63,987 bases of DNA from positions 1-63,987 of the forward strand of contig NZ_JPJE01000022.1 of assembly GCF_000765215.1 (NCBI RefSeq), written 5' to 3'. This document shows, piece after piece, positions 46,083 to 54,371 of this stretch. A program made the translations under genes and the position numbers. The first letter of the stretch is position 1, and each line of letters starts with the position of its first letter. The notes under the pieces are model-generated. The model searched no databases, was not told where the DNA came from, and was given only the letters and a program-made list of their open reading frames with translations. This DNA comes from Eubacterium sp. ER2. Lineage in GTDB: Bacteria > Bacillota > Clostridia > Lachnospirales > Lachnospiraceae.

Positions 46083-46490
46083 TTTGACCCGGTTAAATGA
46101 AAAACTTATTTCTACCTTTTTAGTCGAGTAAAGTATTTTATGTAATTATGGGTAGACGTTAGTCTTACATTTTCCCTGATCTGGGGGTAGCTTTTTCTCT
46201 TTCATTATTGTACGGTTAAATGAGAAAGTAAATGCAGGTCACGGATAACATAAAAATGTCCCCCTGAATTTGTACCTACAGTAAGCCCTGCAAAAATGGG
46301 GTGGCATTTACTCCTGCAATGCTTTATGATACTCCCATCTGGACTGAAGCCCGATAGAGAGATGTCCCCTCCTTGCTGGACAAAACCAGAAAGGAGGGGA
46401 CATCTCTCTAAAGACAATTACATATTATTCAAAAAGCCCATTTAATTTCTATACAACACTTCCAAACAGAATCATATGACCTATCTTATA
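46083..46490. other. AT-rich non-coding stretch, possible mobile-element remnant
   Basis: No convincing gene is present. GGTTAAATGA occurs twice (46091-46100 and 46214-46223), and a 20-bp inverted repeat sits at 46355-46410. The base composition changes here from the GC-rich core to the AT-rich island. A 70-codon open frame (46205-46417, minus) has no ribosome site or recognisable family. The repeats could be the end of a lost insertion sequence, but no terminal repeat pair or transposase was found. Confidence 0.4.
46355..46410. repeat. 20-bp perfect inverted repeat with 16-base loop
   Basis: The arm 46355-46374 (TAGAGAGATGTCCCCTCCTT) is the exact complement of 46391-46410. Neither side is followed by a T-run. 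It lies 80 bases past the GIY-YIG gene and may end its transcript or mark an element boundary. Confidence 0.75.
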
Positions 46491-48236
46491 TTAAGCATCT
46501 GCTCGAACGAGTGCTTCCTGTAATTCAGGGTCGCACGCATAAATATAAATTCCTTCGACACCTCGTGTCATCAATATACGAACTTCATGCCGAAGGAGTA
46601 TCTCTCCGAATTTTTGTCTACTGCCATCTGATAATGTTCGATTTTGCACTGCTTTTCTATTACAGCTTTCTGCTGGATCAAAAACTATTTTCCCTTTACG
46701 ATATTTGACTGACGGTCCCAAAATGACACCTGCATAGTTTAAATCAAATCCCTGTATCGTAAAAGTTGACCCAATCTCGTCTATCGTCTGAGGCTGTTCG
46801 GCCCAAGCCAGACTTTTATTCTTCCTTTTTGTATTTTTATCCAAATCTTTTTCTAATTCGTAATTCCATGGTTTATGCCATTTTCCAATAATTACTTCCC
46901 AGTATTTTAACAGTCTTTTTTTCGCTACGGGCTTAGGATTATAGCTCCAATCATATGTTGCAATCATTCTGGATAATTTGTGATCATCATTCTTGGTCTT
47001 TTCTTTTATCGCCTTTTCCAATTGAAAGGGATCATCAAATATTTTAATTTCGTATCCCCCCTTTTCTTTAGGGATTGGATGGATTTCCTGCTTCTTAGTC
47101 AAACAATCAATCCAGTCTATGATTTCTTCAGACGCCTTGATACGAAGTTGCTTCGTTAATACAAAATAATTCCCTTGTTTTTTTGATAAAGCCCGGAAAT
47201 ATTCTAATTTTTCAAATTCCCAGTATTGTTCCGTAGTTAATATTTGATTTTCATCAAACATCACAACCGTCACCTTTGCTCGACACATAATGTCCTGCAG
47301 CTGATTCCGTCCCTTATAAGCCTGCTTACCCTGAGTCAATAACAGATGGGCCTCGTCAATAAAAGCAACATCTATCGGTGCCTCCGAAGTGTGATGATTG
47401 ATAAACCGCGTTGGTTTCCAAATAATCTCCCCATATTTGTCTTCTAAACCTAGCTTTAACGCAATCTGCTTATAAACTCTTATTTGCTCATCATGATTGA
47501 CAATCAAACAACATTGGAGTGATTTGTCTCCTTTTTCTTCCGCATAAGAATAGATGTCATAAAAAGTGCTGCTGTTAAGAACTGTTTTACCTGTTCCCGC
47601 TTCCCCCTCAATAAATATCAGCTGATTTTCCATCTCAGTATCCAATGCATTGAATACCCTGTCAATTATTTTATCTTTAATCTGCTCCTGTTCTCCTGTC
47701 AATCTATGAAGTGGTGAGGCTTTAAAAACAGCAGAATCTTTTATAACACTCTCCTGGGGAAACAGCTCTTTATTGTCTCTTCTGAGTTTTTTCCAAATCC
47801 TTTGAAAAATACTATCCATTTCAAAATCAGGATAATATTTTCTTTGTGGATTCCCACGCAAATTATGTATCTTGCGAACATGTTCCGAACTCATGAGATA
47901 CAGCATTAATCGGTTCTCAATATCTAATGTTAATGACTTATTAAAGTGCTCATGACCAATAATATAGAGATTGGCATTATTTTTACTCAATGAATCGTTC
48001 CATTTTTCCTTCATACCAGTTGATCCAAAATGTTGTCTTGTTCTTTGAATAATATTATTGGTCTCACCTATATAAACGTCATAATCATCTGTATCTTTCC
48101 AGCTATGAATATAAACCGTAGGAAACTCTAAAAGAATTTCCTTGACTTTCTGCAAATCTTTAACATCCAGTTTTCTCTCTAACTCTTCTAATCCTTGTAT
48201 ACTGTCATTGATTTTTTCTACTATAGGATATTTCAT
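46491..48236 (-). CDS. GIY-YIG nuclease-DUF2075 P-loop helicase fusion
   Basis: A 581-residue two-domain protein. Residues 41-110 form a GIY-YIG nuclease: VYI at 41-43, VYIGET at 54-59, the catalytic arginine in QRTRQHF and the metal-binding Glu in DIENRL (107). From about 205 follows a DUF2075/Schlafen-like ATPase with Walker A GEAGTGKT (211-218), FIDEAH (292-297) and a C-terminal LMTRGVEGIYIYACD. Nuclease plus helicase suggests attack on or remodelling of nucleic acid, but the biological role is not known. It is the third gene of a probable AT-rich three-gene operon. Confidence 0.85.
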   Translation of the reverse strand: MKYPIVEKINDSIQGLEELERKLDVKDLQKVKEILLEFPTVYIHSWKDTDDYDVYIGETNNIIQRTRQHFGSTGMKEKWNDSLSKNNANLYIIGHEHFNKSLTLDIENRLMLYLMSSEHVRKIHNLRGNPQRKYYPDFEMDSIFQRIWKKLRRDNKELFPQESVIKDSAVFKASPLHRLTGEQEQIKDKIIDRVFNALDTEMENQLIFIEGEAGTGKTVLNSSTFYDIYSYAEEKGDKSLQCCLIVNHDEQIRVYKQIALKLGLEDKYGEIIWKPTRFINHHTSEAPIDVAFIDEAHLLLTQGKQAYKGRNQLQDIMCRAKVTVVMFDENQILTTEQYWEFEKLEYFRALSKKQGNYFVLTKQLRIKASEEIIDWIDCLTKKQEIHPIPKEKGGYEIKIFDDPFQLEKAIKEKTKNDDHKLSRMIATYDWSYNPKPVAKKRLLKYWEVIIGKWHKPWNYELEKDLDKNTKRKNKSLAWAEQPQTIDEIGSTFTIQGFDLNYAGVILGPSVKYRKGKIVFDPAESCNRKAVQNRTLSDGSRQKFGEILLRHEVRILMTRGVEGIYIYACDPELQEALVRADA

Positions 48237-48315
48237 CAGATTACTTTACACACCTCTTTTACCGCTCGAAAAACAACCCATATACCGAACGTCTAATACT
48301 GTTACTTGCATATCC

Positions 48316-48648
48316 TCACAGCTCCGTATACTTTTCTTTATGTCCGTACGCTTTTTCTACCGGATACTTCTCCGCATTCTTCTTTATCTTTTCCTGTATA
48401 ATCTCATCCATATCCAGCCCACAGGTATCCGCCATCAGAATGCAGTAATTCAACACATCCGCAAGCTCTTCCCTGATCTTATCTTTTTTCTCCTCACACC
48501 TGACATCTTCTGCGCTCCACTGAAAAACCTCTAACAGCTCTGCCGCCTCCAGACTAATGGAGATTGCCAGATCCTTCGGATTGTGAAATTGCTTCCAGTT
48601 ACGCTCGTCTCTGAATTTTAATACCTGCTCAATTGTTTCCTTTGTCAT
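48316..48648 (-). CDS. MazG-like nucleotide pyrophosphohydrolase
   Basis: A 110-residue all-alpha NTP pyrophosphatase of the MazG/dCTPase type. It has the ISLEAAELLEVFQW and EELADVLNYCILMADTCGLD motifs, whose acidic residues bind Mg2+. Such enzymes hydrolyse (d)NTPs to NMP and pyrophosphate. The start overlaps the end of the DUF2075 gene upstream by 20 bases, so the genes are coupled; GIY-YIG-DUF2075 follows after 79 bases. In this context nucleotide depletion or signal removal is possible but unproven. Confidence 0.85.
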   Translation of the reverse strand: MTKETIEQVLKFRDERNWKQFHNPKDLAISISLEAAELLEVFQWSAEDVRCEEKKDKIREELADVLNYCILMADTCGLDMDEIIQEKIKKNAEKYPVEKAYGHKEKYTEL

Positions 48649-50282
48649 CTTTAACCCTCGCTTTTTGCATGCCCAGACATTTTTTCAGATAAGCAGACAA
48701 ACGTTGATCTGTACAATATACATAACAACCTTTCATACCCCGTGTCATCAGTGTCCGATAAGTATTTTTTATGATTTCATCTGCTTCTTTCTCTGCCAGA
48801 TACGGATTTTCTTTATATAATTTTTTAATTCCCTTCAACGACTGATCTGTTCTGGCTCGTCTTGTAAAGTCTGTAACAATCCTTCCATTTTCATATCGCA
48901 TATCATCTCCAATAATGACTCCGACATAATCAAATTCCAACCCTTGAGACGTATGTATACATCCCGCCTCATGGACGGAATCTTCATCTATAGCATAAGT
49001 AGTTGTATTTTTCAAATTCCAGCTAATTTCAAAATCTCCGATTTTTATATCGTATACAGATGAATCGTTCACTCCTTCTTTCTTCCAATCCCAACAGTAT
49101 CCCGCCAAAATCCTTGCCCTGTTATGCGATGACCGATTTCTTTCAATGATCATCTTCTGCATTTCCACAGGTGAATCAAGTATTCTAATATCAAAATCAA
49201 TATCAACCATATCAAAATTGGCAGTATCACGAATTTCCAATATATGATCCAGCCATGCCAGATATCCGTCAGACCCGTTACACCTAAATTGAGATATTAA
49301 TTCCATTTCCGTAATCTGAGCATTTTCTTGGTCAGCCCATTTTCTTATCTCTCCTACACTTCCTATATCCTGCAGCGTGACTCTTTGTCTTTCATCAATA
49401 AAAAATACACTACATTTCGCTGCATGAATAATCTCTTTAATCTGGTTTTCACCCATGTTATGAAACATCCCGGATTTTTTATTCAAACGATGGGCTTCAT
49501 CAACAAGAACTGTGTCAACCATATTATTTTCTGCTTCTGTATAAATTCCCGAGCCCTTGAACATATTATCAACGCTGCTTTTCCTTATACTGCCCTTTAG
49601 CTTTTTTCGATACACATTTCTTGGTGCGGAATTTTTAGATACATATTGACAGAACTGATCCTCTTTCGTCAATTCAGCAAGAAGATTCACTGCTACTACG
49701 CTCTTTCCTGTTCCAGGACCACCTTTTACGATCACGACCCGCTTATTGTCATCTTTGGCAGAAAGCCTTGCTTCATCCAAAATCTCCTCATAAACAACCT
49801 TCTGTTCATCCAGCATAATAAATTCACGATTGCCTTTCAGCATTTTGGCAATAGAGTCCTGCAAACTTTTTGATGGCTTAATACGTCCCGAATCAATCTT
49901 ATAGATCAATTCTTTCTTATCACCAAGCCGAATACTCTTCTTAATGAAATCTCTCAGTTTTGTAACTTCACCGCGTGTAAATGCCGGGGCATTTTCCAGA
50001 TATATTTCATACTGTTTGGCGTCAATTGGATCCTGCTCATGCCGTCTGTAATTGTGTAAATAGGCACATGGGAAGATGGAAATCATGCCCTCTTGCACAG
50101 AAGCATTGTAATCGCTGATCAGCATAGCATATGACCATGCCTGGTATGAAGGATGAACAACTTGCCTCACAGCATTTCCGGTATAAGTCTGTACCAGGCC
50201 ATCCCGCCCCGGAACCGCTTCCAGTTCATCCCACTGTTTCAGTTCAATCAAGACAACATTGGCATCTCCTTTTTTTCCATAA

Positions 50283-50290
50283 CCAGATAT
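50283..50290. repeat. Target-site duplication, left copy
   Basis: CCAGATAT directly before the left inverted repeat; the same eight bases follow the right repeat at 52016-52023. Confidence 0.95.
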
Positions 50291-50315
50291 GGCTATGTCA
50301 CAACAAACAGTTGAT
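50291..50315 (+). repeat. Left inverted repeat of the lnu(C) element
   Basis: Matches the complement of 51991-52015 at 22 of 25 positions, differing at positions 5, 18 and 19. Confidence 0.92.
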
Positions 50316-50330
50316 AAATAGCCATTTTTA

Positions 50331-50354
50331 TAGGGGAGTATCAGAACTCCCCTA
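50331..50354 (-). terminator. Hairpin downstream of lnu(C)
   Basis: TAGGGGAGT (50331-50339) pairs with ACTCCCCTA (50346-50354); only a short AT-rich tail follows on the minus strand, so it is a weak terminator or a structured site such as part of a transfer origin. Confidence 0.5.
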
Positions 50355-50371
50355 CAAACTGTTATTTGCAG

Positions 50372-50866
50372 TTATCTATACTCATTTGGAATTTCGATAT
50401 GAAGTGTCTCACACAATAACTTCACATCATGTGCATCATTTTCATCAAACTCGTATCCCAGATGGAACATTACTTGACTATATGGTTCAATACAGGAAAC
50501 CTCTATTTCCTCAATTCTTCCTTTACCCGAAAAAGTTTCTACCGGAAAACAATCCCCATCATAAAGAATTTCACCTTCGTCCGTATATTCAAAACAATGC
50601 AAATCAATAATTCTGTTTTTCAAATCTTCCCATACAGTATGGTTCAATGTTGTATATTCCATCTTAATCTCATAAAAGCCATTAGCTTTCATTATTTCTA
50701 TAAAGTTCTGATAATCGTTCTTTTCTACAAAAATGTCAATATCATTATGGGCTCTTGACTGATATCCAAGAAGAGCATCTACACCCCAGCCACCATCAAG
50801 AAAGACTTTAATCTCCGCATCTATTGCAAATTGAAGAATCTGTTTTACATCTGTTATATTGACCAT
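50372..50866 (-). CDS. lnu(C): Lincosamide nucleotidyltransferase, Lnu(C)-type
   Basis: Inactivates lincomycin and clindamycin by adding a nucleotide. The start at 50866 (MVNITDVKQIL) has GGAG eight bases upstream and gives 164 residues, the length I recall for Lnu(C). The nucleotidyltransferase core is seen as FLDGGWGVDALLG followed by HNDIDIFVEK, whose two Asp bind metal, and later HLGYEFDENDAHDVK. It lies 23 bases after the transposase gene and probably uses a promoter inside it or outside the element. Allele assignment needs alignment; resistance is predicted, not shown. Confidence 0.9.
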   Translation of the reverse strand: MVNITDVKQILQFAIDAEIKVFLDGGWGVDALLGYQSRAHNDIDIFVEKNDYQNFIEIMKANGFYEIKMEYTTLNHTVWEDLKNRIIDLHCFEYTDEGEILYDGDCFPVETFSGKGRIEEIEVSCIEPYSQVMFHLGYEFDENDAHDVKLLCETLHIEIPNEYR

Positions 50867-50889
50867 CTTATCATCTCCACAAATTCTGA

Positions 50890-51927
50890 TTAGGCGACCA
50901 GAGGAACTGCTGGTCTGTTTGATAAATCTCTGCATTTAGCAGTTTTCAATGTTGCCAAAACGAAAGTTAAGAAGATGTTCCTTTTCTCCATGTCGCTTTC
51001 TTTGGCGTAATTTACAAGGTTATTCCACACAAGATAGTTGTTCAGATACTTGGTAGAAACACCGTTAAAGCCACGCATAAACCTCTTTAGCTGGCTATGG
51101 TAGCTATTGATATGTTGGATATTATAAATGCCTTTCTTGGCTTTGCCAGTCTTTAACTGCACAAGGTCAATGCCATTGGCATTTGTAAATCTCACATAGG
51201 AGTTCATCTTGTCCGTAACAAGAGTGGAATTGGTCTTAATCCTACCATCATAAATATGATGTAAATCTCTTGTAGAAACTCTACCAGTATTCGTAATCTT
51301 GGAGATAGACAAGCCATTCCTATTAACCGCACAAGGAACACATACCTTTTCTTGGGACAAGCCTCTGATATGTGTAGAATGACCACGCTTATGAGCCTTG
51401 CGTGGCATAGCAAATGTCTTACTCTTGCTATGATTGCCCTTGTACGAGATGGCGAAAAAAGTTTCGTCAGCCTCAATAATGCCGTCAAGGGTAACATCGT
51501 CTGCCATATTCTGAAGTGCATCCAAAATCTTGTGTCTCCAAAGGAATGCGGTGTTTCTGTGAATCCCACAAGCAACAGCAGTCTTACGAATGGATAAGCC
51601 ATTCATCATACAATCAATGTACTGCTCCCACACGGACAAGTCTTTTCTTGTACCAGACACAATGGAGTTCGTAGCAATCACGAAGGACTTGCCACAATCC
51701 TTACATACATATCGCTGTGTGCCATCTTTACGATGACCATTGCGAACCACATGGATACAGCCACAAAGAGGGCATACACGACCATTTGCAAAGCGTTCCT
51801 TTGCTACGAAATCTTCAATATTCAAAGACTTTACAAAGGCAGGACTTAAAAGCATTGTTTTAAGGCTTTCCTGCTCTGCGACAGTCAACTTACCGATAAT
51901 ATCTAATGCGTCTTTGATAGTAGGCAT
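50890..51927 (-). CDS. IS1595-family transposase
   Basis: A 345-residue DDE-type transposase of the IS1595 (ISXO2-like) group. An N-terminal zinc ribbon (CPLC at 52-55, CKDC at 75-78) precedes a helix-turn-helix (SIRKTAVACGIHRNTAFLWRHK). The catalytic domain shows IIEADETFF (Asp154), LVTDKMNSY and NSYHSQLKRFMRGFNGVSTKYLNNYL. The start at 51927 has GGAGGT eight bases upstream. The frame is intact, so the element may still be active. Confidence 0.93.
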   Translation of the reverse strand: MPTIKDALDIIGKLTVAEQESLKTMLLSPAFVKSLNIEDFVAKERFANGRVCPLCGCIHVVRNGHRKDGTQRYVCKDCGKSFVIATNSIVSGTRKDLSVWEQYIDCMMNGLSIRKTAVACGIHRNTAFLWRHKILDALQNMADDVTLDGIIEADETFFAISYKGNHSKSKTFAMPRKAHKRGHSTHIRGLSQEKVCVPCAVNRNGLSISKITNTGRVSTRDLHHIYDGRIKTNSTLVTDKMNSYVRFTNANGIDLVQLKTGKAKKGIYNIQHINSYHSQLKRFMRGFNGVSTKYLNNYLVWNNLVNYAKESDMEKRNIFLTFVLATLKTAKCRDLSNRPAVPLVA

Positions 51928-51990
51928 ATCCAATTACCTCCTTCGGTGGTACTGTTTCTTACTATTATTATACGCTATTTCTCGTCAAAA

Positions 51991-52015
51991 ATCAACCATT
52001 TGTTGTGACAGAGCC
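51991..52015 (-). repeat. Right inverted repeat of the lnu(C) element
   Basis: On the minus strand it begins GGCTCTGTCACAACAAATGG, mirroring the left end. Confidence 0.92.
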
Positions 52016-52023
52016 CCAGATAT
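52016..52023. repeat. Target-site duplication, right copy
   Basis: CCAGATAT, identical to 50283-50290. Confidence 0.95.
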
Positions 52024-52430
52024 TAAAAAATCAACACGTTTCGATGTCTGGGGAATATTATATTCAATAGCAATCCCTGCATCCGACGGAATATCTTGAT
52101 CATTCAGAACCTTATACATATATTCCATGGAATTTTCCCATGCACGAAATTCATTTTTTGCCGTGTGGCGATGCATTCTTTCATAAATATTGTTTTCAAT
52201 TTCCACAGCAATTGTATCCTGCTCTACGCTTGTTAAGAAATTGTCTTTTGTTCCTTCATAAATCAGCATATGGTCACCCCTGCCATAGATTGTTTAATAT
52301 ATGTTCTATTCTATCATATTTACATTTTGTTGTCGCCTGCACAACCCTCTTACTATTGCTCATTTTTAAATTTTTCTAATTCTAACAGATATTTACCAAA
52401 ATCCGACCTGCCGTTCCCGCCACACTGAGA

Positions 52431-52904
52431 CTACTGCAGCCGCTTTCTCTCTGCGGCCGCATCAATCAGCTCCTTTGATTCCTGAAAAGCGTCCGGCAGA
52501 TAGGCCTCTGTCCATTCTTTGCCAGCCTTTTCCTGCTTTTTGATCTCATCCCATCTGGTCAGCGCCTCGCCCGAATCGGAAACTATCTCTTCTCCGAATA
52601 CATGGGGATGGCGCCGCAGCATTTTGTCCGTAATCCCCTGTATCACGTCATTCATCGTAAAGTAGCCTTCCTCTTCCGCTATCTGCGCGTGCATTACCAC
52701 CTGCATAAGCAGATCGCCCAGCTCTTCTTTCAGATTTTCCGGATCCCCTGTCTCCTCCAGTATATTGATCGCACCGATCACCTCCGCCGCTTCTTCTATA
52801 CACGTCTTCTTCAGGCTTACATGAGTCTGCTCCCTGTCCCACGGACATCCGTCCGGTCCCCGAAGCTTTGCAATAACCTGCTGGAATTCTTCAAACTTTG
52901 TCAT
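52431..52904 (-). CDS. mazG: Single-domain MazG nucleotide pyrophosphohydrolase
   Basis: A 157-residue MazG protein. FEEFQQVIAKLRGPDGCPWDREQTHVSLKKTC-type opening, EEAAEVIGAIN and EELGDLLMQVVMHAQIAEEEGYF carry the metal-binding Glu/Asp residues. Full MazG of many bacteria has two such domains in about 260 residues, so only the N-terminal one is present here; the clean end argues for a natural short form. It hydrolyses aberrant or surplus (d)NTPs. A truncated copy of its 5' end exists at 58560-58706. Confidence 0.92.
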   Translation of the reverse strand: MTKFEEFQQVIAKLRGPDGCPWDREQTHVSLKKTCIEEAAEVIGAINILEETGDPENLKEELGDLLMQVVMHAQIAEEEGYFTMNDVIQGITDKMLRRHPHVFGEEIVSDSGEALTRWDEIKKQEKAGKEWTEAYLPDAFQESKELIDAAAERKRLQ

Positions 52905-53153
52905 GGTGTTTTTACTCCTTTGTCTTGCTGAGATTATTGTACCGCAAAATTGAGGAAAATGGGAATGGTGTGGGGTAATTTCATTGTGAAAATACTATTG
53001 AAGTAATCACTGCTCTCTTTACCCTGCCCCTTGTTCCGCCAACTGATTTTTCTATCCAAGGCGGCGCGCCAACTTGCGGCGGTGCGGCGCTTGCGACCTA
53101 GCCCTTGCCCCAACCACTCCCCAAAGCAAAGATCATTATGGAACATTTATCCC

Positions 53154-54371
53154 CTACCTAACCTCCACCCTCCTGCACACCCCATAAATCACAGGCTGCA
53201 GGGCGAAAACAGCTATGGCGTAGACCAAAATCAAAACTGGCGGGAGGCCCACCACTTTTCCACCGATCTCCAGCAGGCTGAAATCCTGGACTGCATTGTA
53301 GATATCCATGAGCCGGTCTGGGAAGAAGGAGCAGATTGCCGGCAGGGTAATGATCCGACTCAGGAAGGGAAGCACGCACAGCACCACAAATGGGGCCATG
53401 ATGGCGATCACAGTGGAGCGGGTGATGGCTGACACGAGCATGGCGGCGGAGACGGCGAACATCGTTCCCACATAGCCTCCCAGCACGATGAGCAGGTAGG
53501 TCTCCAGGAACGTGGCATTGTAAAAATCTCTCCACATCTCAAGCTGAATGGGACTGCCCGCCCCGCCGGCGCCGAGTACGAAGAGCACGATGAAGGTGTA
53601 CGCAAAGATAAAGGCAGCGAACAGTGCGGTGGCCATCAATAGACCTGCCGCAATTTTGGCCAGAACCGCCCTGCTCCTTCCCAGCTTTGCCGACAGGAAC
53701 ACAGCGTCCGCTCTGAGCTGGAATTCGTCCGAAAAGATGCCTGACACGAAAAAGCCGATAAAAAGCGCCAGGATCATCATAAATGTGGAGATGTTTTTCA
53801 GGAGCGCTCCCCAGCCGTCAAAGTATTCATAGTAGAAGGGAGTGTCCAGACTTTTGTACTGGTCGAGAAGAAAGGCCTGCTGAGCCTCCGGGAAATCTTC
53901 CTCCCCGGAGGCAAACCATTCCTCCAGTCCGGAAATGCGTTTTTCATAGACCTTTGCGGCCTCGTCCTCCGTGATATTGTCAATGGCGTAGTAATCATAC
54001 TCCCTCCAGGGGCTGTTGGCCAGATTGATCACATCGGCAATGGACGAGATCCCCTGCTTCTCCTGAAACATCCGGTTTTCAGCCTCTGTGGATCCCTCCG
54101 CGGAGCCGGACGAATACTCCCCGTTGATCCTGCTGTTCTCCTGGTAAACACTCCGAAAGACATCCCCCGTCAGATATCCGGCCCAGACATTTTTCTCCTC
54201 TCTGAGCTTTCCAGCCGCCCCCATTCCGGTCCTGTGGTTTCCGCTCTCGTCCACGTACTCCACTCTGCTGATAGTCAGCATGGACACGGCCAAAAGCACG
54301 ATGACAAGGAGCAGGGCCGCTGTTTTGCTCCTTGTCCTGGAAAATACTTTTTTAATCTCAAATCTTATCAT
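53154..54371 (-). CDS. ABC-2 type transporter permease
   Basis: A 405-residue permease. One N-terminal helix (AALLLVIVLLAVSMLTIS) is followed by a long extracytoplasmic loop rich in Glu/Asp (about 35-175) and five or so further helices. The start at 54371 has GGAGTG upstream and overlaps the ATPase stop by 14 bases. It is the last gene of the sigma factor-membrane protein-ATPase-permease operon. Substrate unknown; peptide or lipid export is typical. Confidence 0.85.
   Translation of the reverse strand: MIRFEIKKVFSRTRSKTAALLLVIVLLAVSMLTISRVEYVDESGNHRTGMGAAGKLREEKNVWAGYLTGDVFRSVYQENSRINGEYSSGSAEGSTEAENRMFQEKQGISSIADVINLANSPWREYDYYAIDNITEDEAAKVYEKRISGLEEWFASGEEDFPEAQQAFLLDQYKSLDTPFYYEYFDGWGALLKNISTFMMILALFIGFFVSGIFSDEFQLRADAVFLSAKLGRSRAVLAKIAAGLLMATALFAAFIFAYTFIVLFVLGAGGAGSPIQLEMWRDFYNATFLETYLLIVLGGYVGTMFAVSAAMLVSAITRSTVIAIMAPFVVLCVLPFLSRIITLPAICSFFPDRLMDIYNAVQDFSLLEIGGKVVGLPPVLILVYAIAVFALQPVIYGVCRRVEVR

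Larger units (their letters stand above)
50291..52015. mobile_element. lnu(C)-carrying IS1595-type transposon (MTnSag1-like), 1,725 bp
   Basis: The ends are 25-bp imperfect inverted repeats (left 50291-50315, right 51991-52015), both starting GGCT(A/C)TGTCACAACAAA. Exact 8-bp direct repeats flank the element. It holds only two genes, a transposase and a lincosamide nucleotidyltransferase, both on the minus strand. From memory, MTnSag1 of Streptococcus agalactiae has the same gene pair, 25-bp repeats and nearly the same length (about 1.72 kb), and is mobilised by Tn916. An origin of transfer could not be identified by eye here. Confidence 0.93.
48629..52269 (-). pseudogene. PD-(D/E)xK nuclease-DUF2075 helicase, split by a transposon
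   Basis: The gene runs 52269-52016, is interrupted by the element at 50291-52015 (plus a duplicated 8-bp target), and resumes at 50282-48629. Joining these gives one 635-residue frame with no stop. The N-terminal nuclease-like part has Asp80 (KRVDFLISG) and Glu98/Lys100 (LIELKQ), and the insertion falls between them. A DUF2075 ATPase follows, with Walker A GGPGTGKS (272-279), VDEAH (345-349) and a late LMTRGMKGCYVYC. As it stands only an 85-residue fragment with foreign tail can be made from the original start. The 3' part may still be read from an internal start. Confidence 0.9.

Noticed and set aside
46205-46417. 70-codon open frame on the minus strand
   Set aside because: Covers one arm of the inverted repeat and the GGTTAAATGA repeat, lacks a ribosome site, and has no recognisable homology.
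50867-50935. Longer 187-residue form of the lnu(C) product starting in the transposase gene
   Set aside because: The ATG at 50866 has GGAG at proper distance and gives the expected 164 residues; the upstream extension overlaps the transposase end and has no family match.
53041-53110. GC-rich palindromic stretch around GGCGCGCC as a possible mobile repeat
   Set aside because: Only one copy was seen in the window and no flanking duplications, so no mobility can be claimed.
52934-53146. 70-codon open frame on the minus strand between mazG and the ABC permease
   Set aside because: No good ribosome site; the region is a GC-rich self-complementary intergenic stretch.
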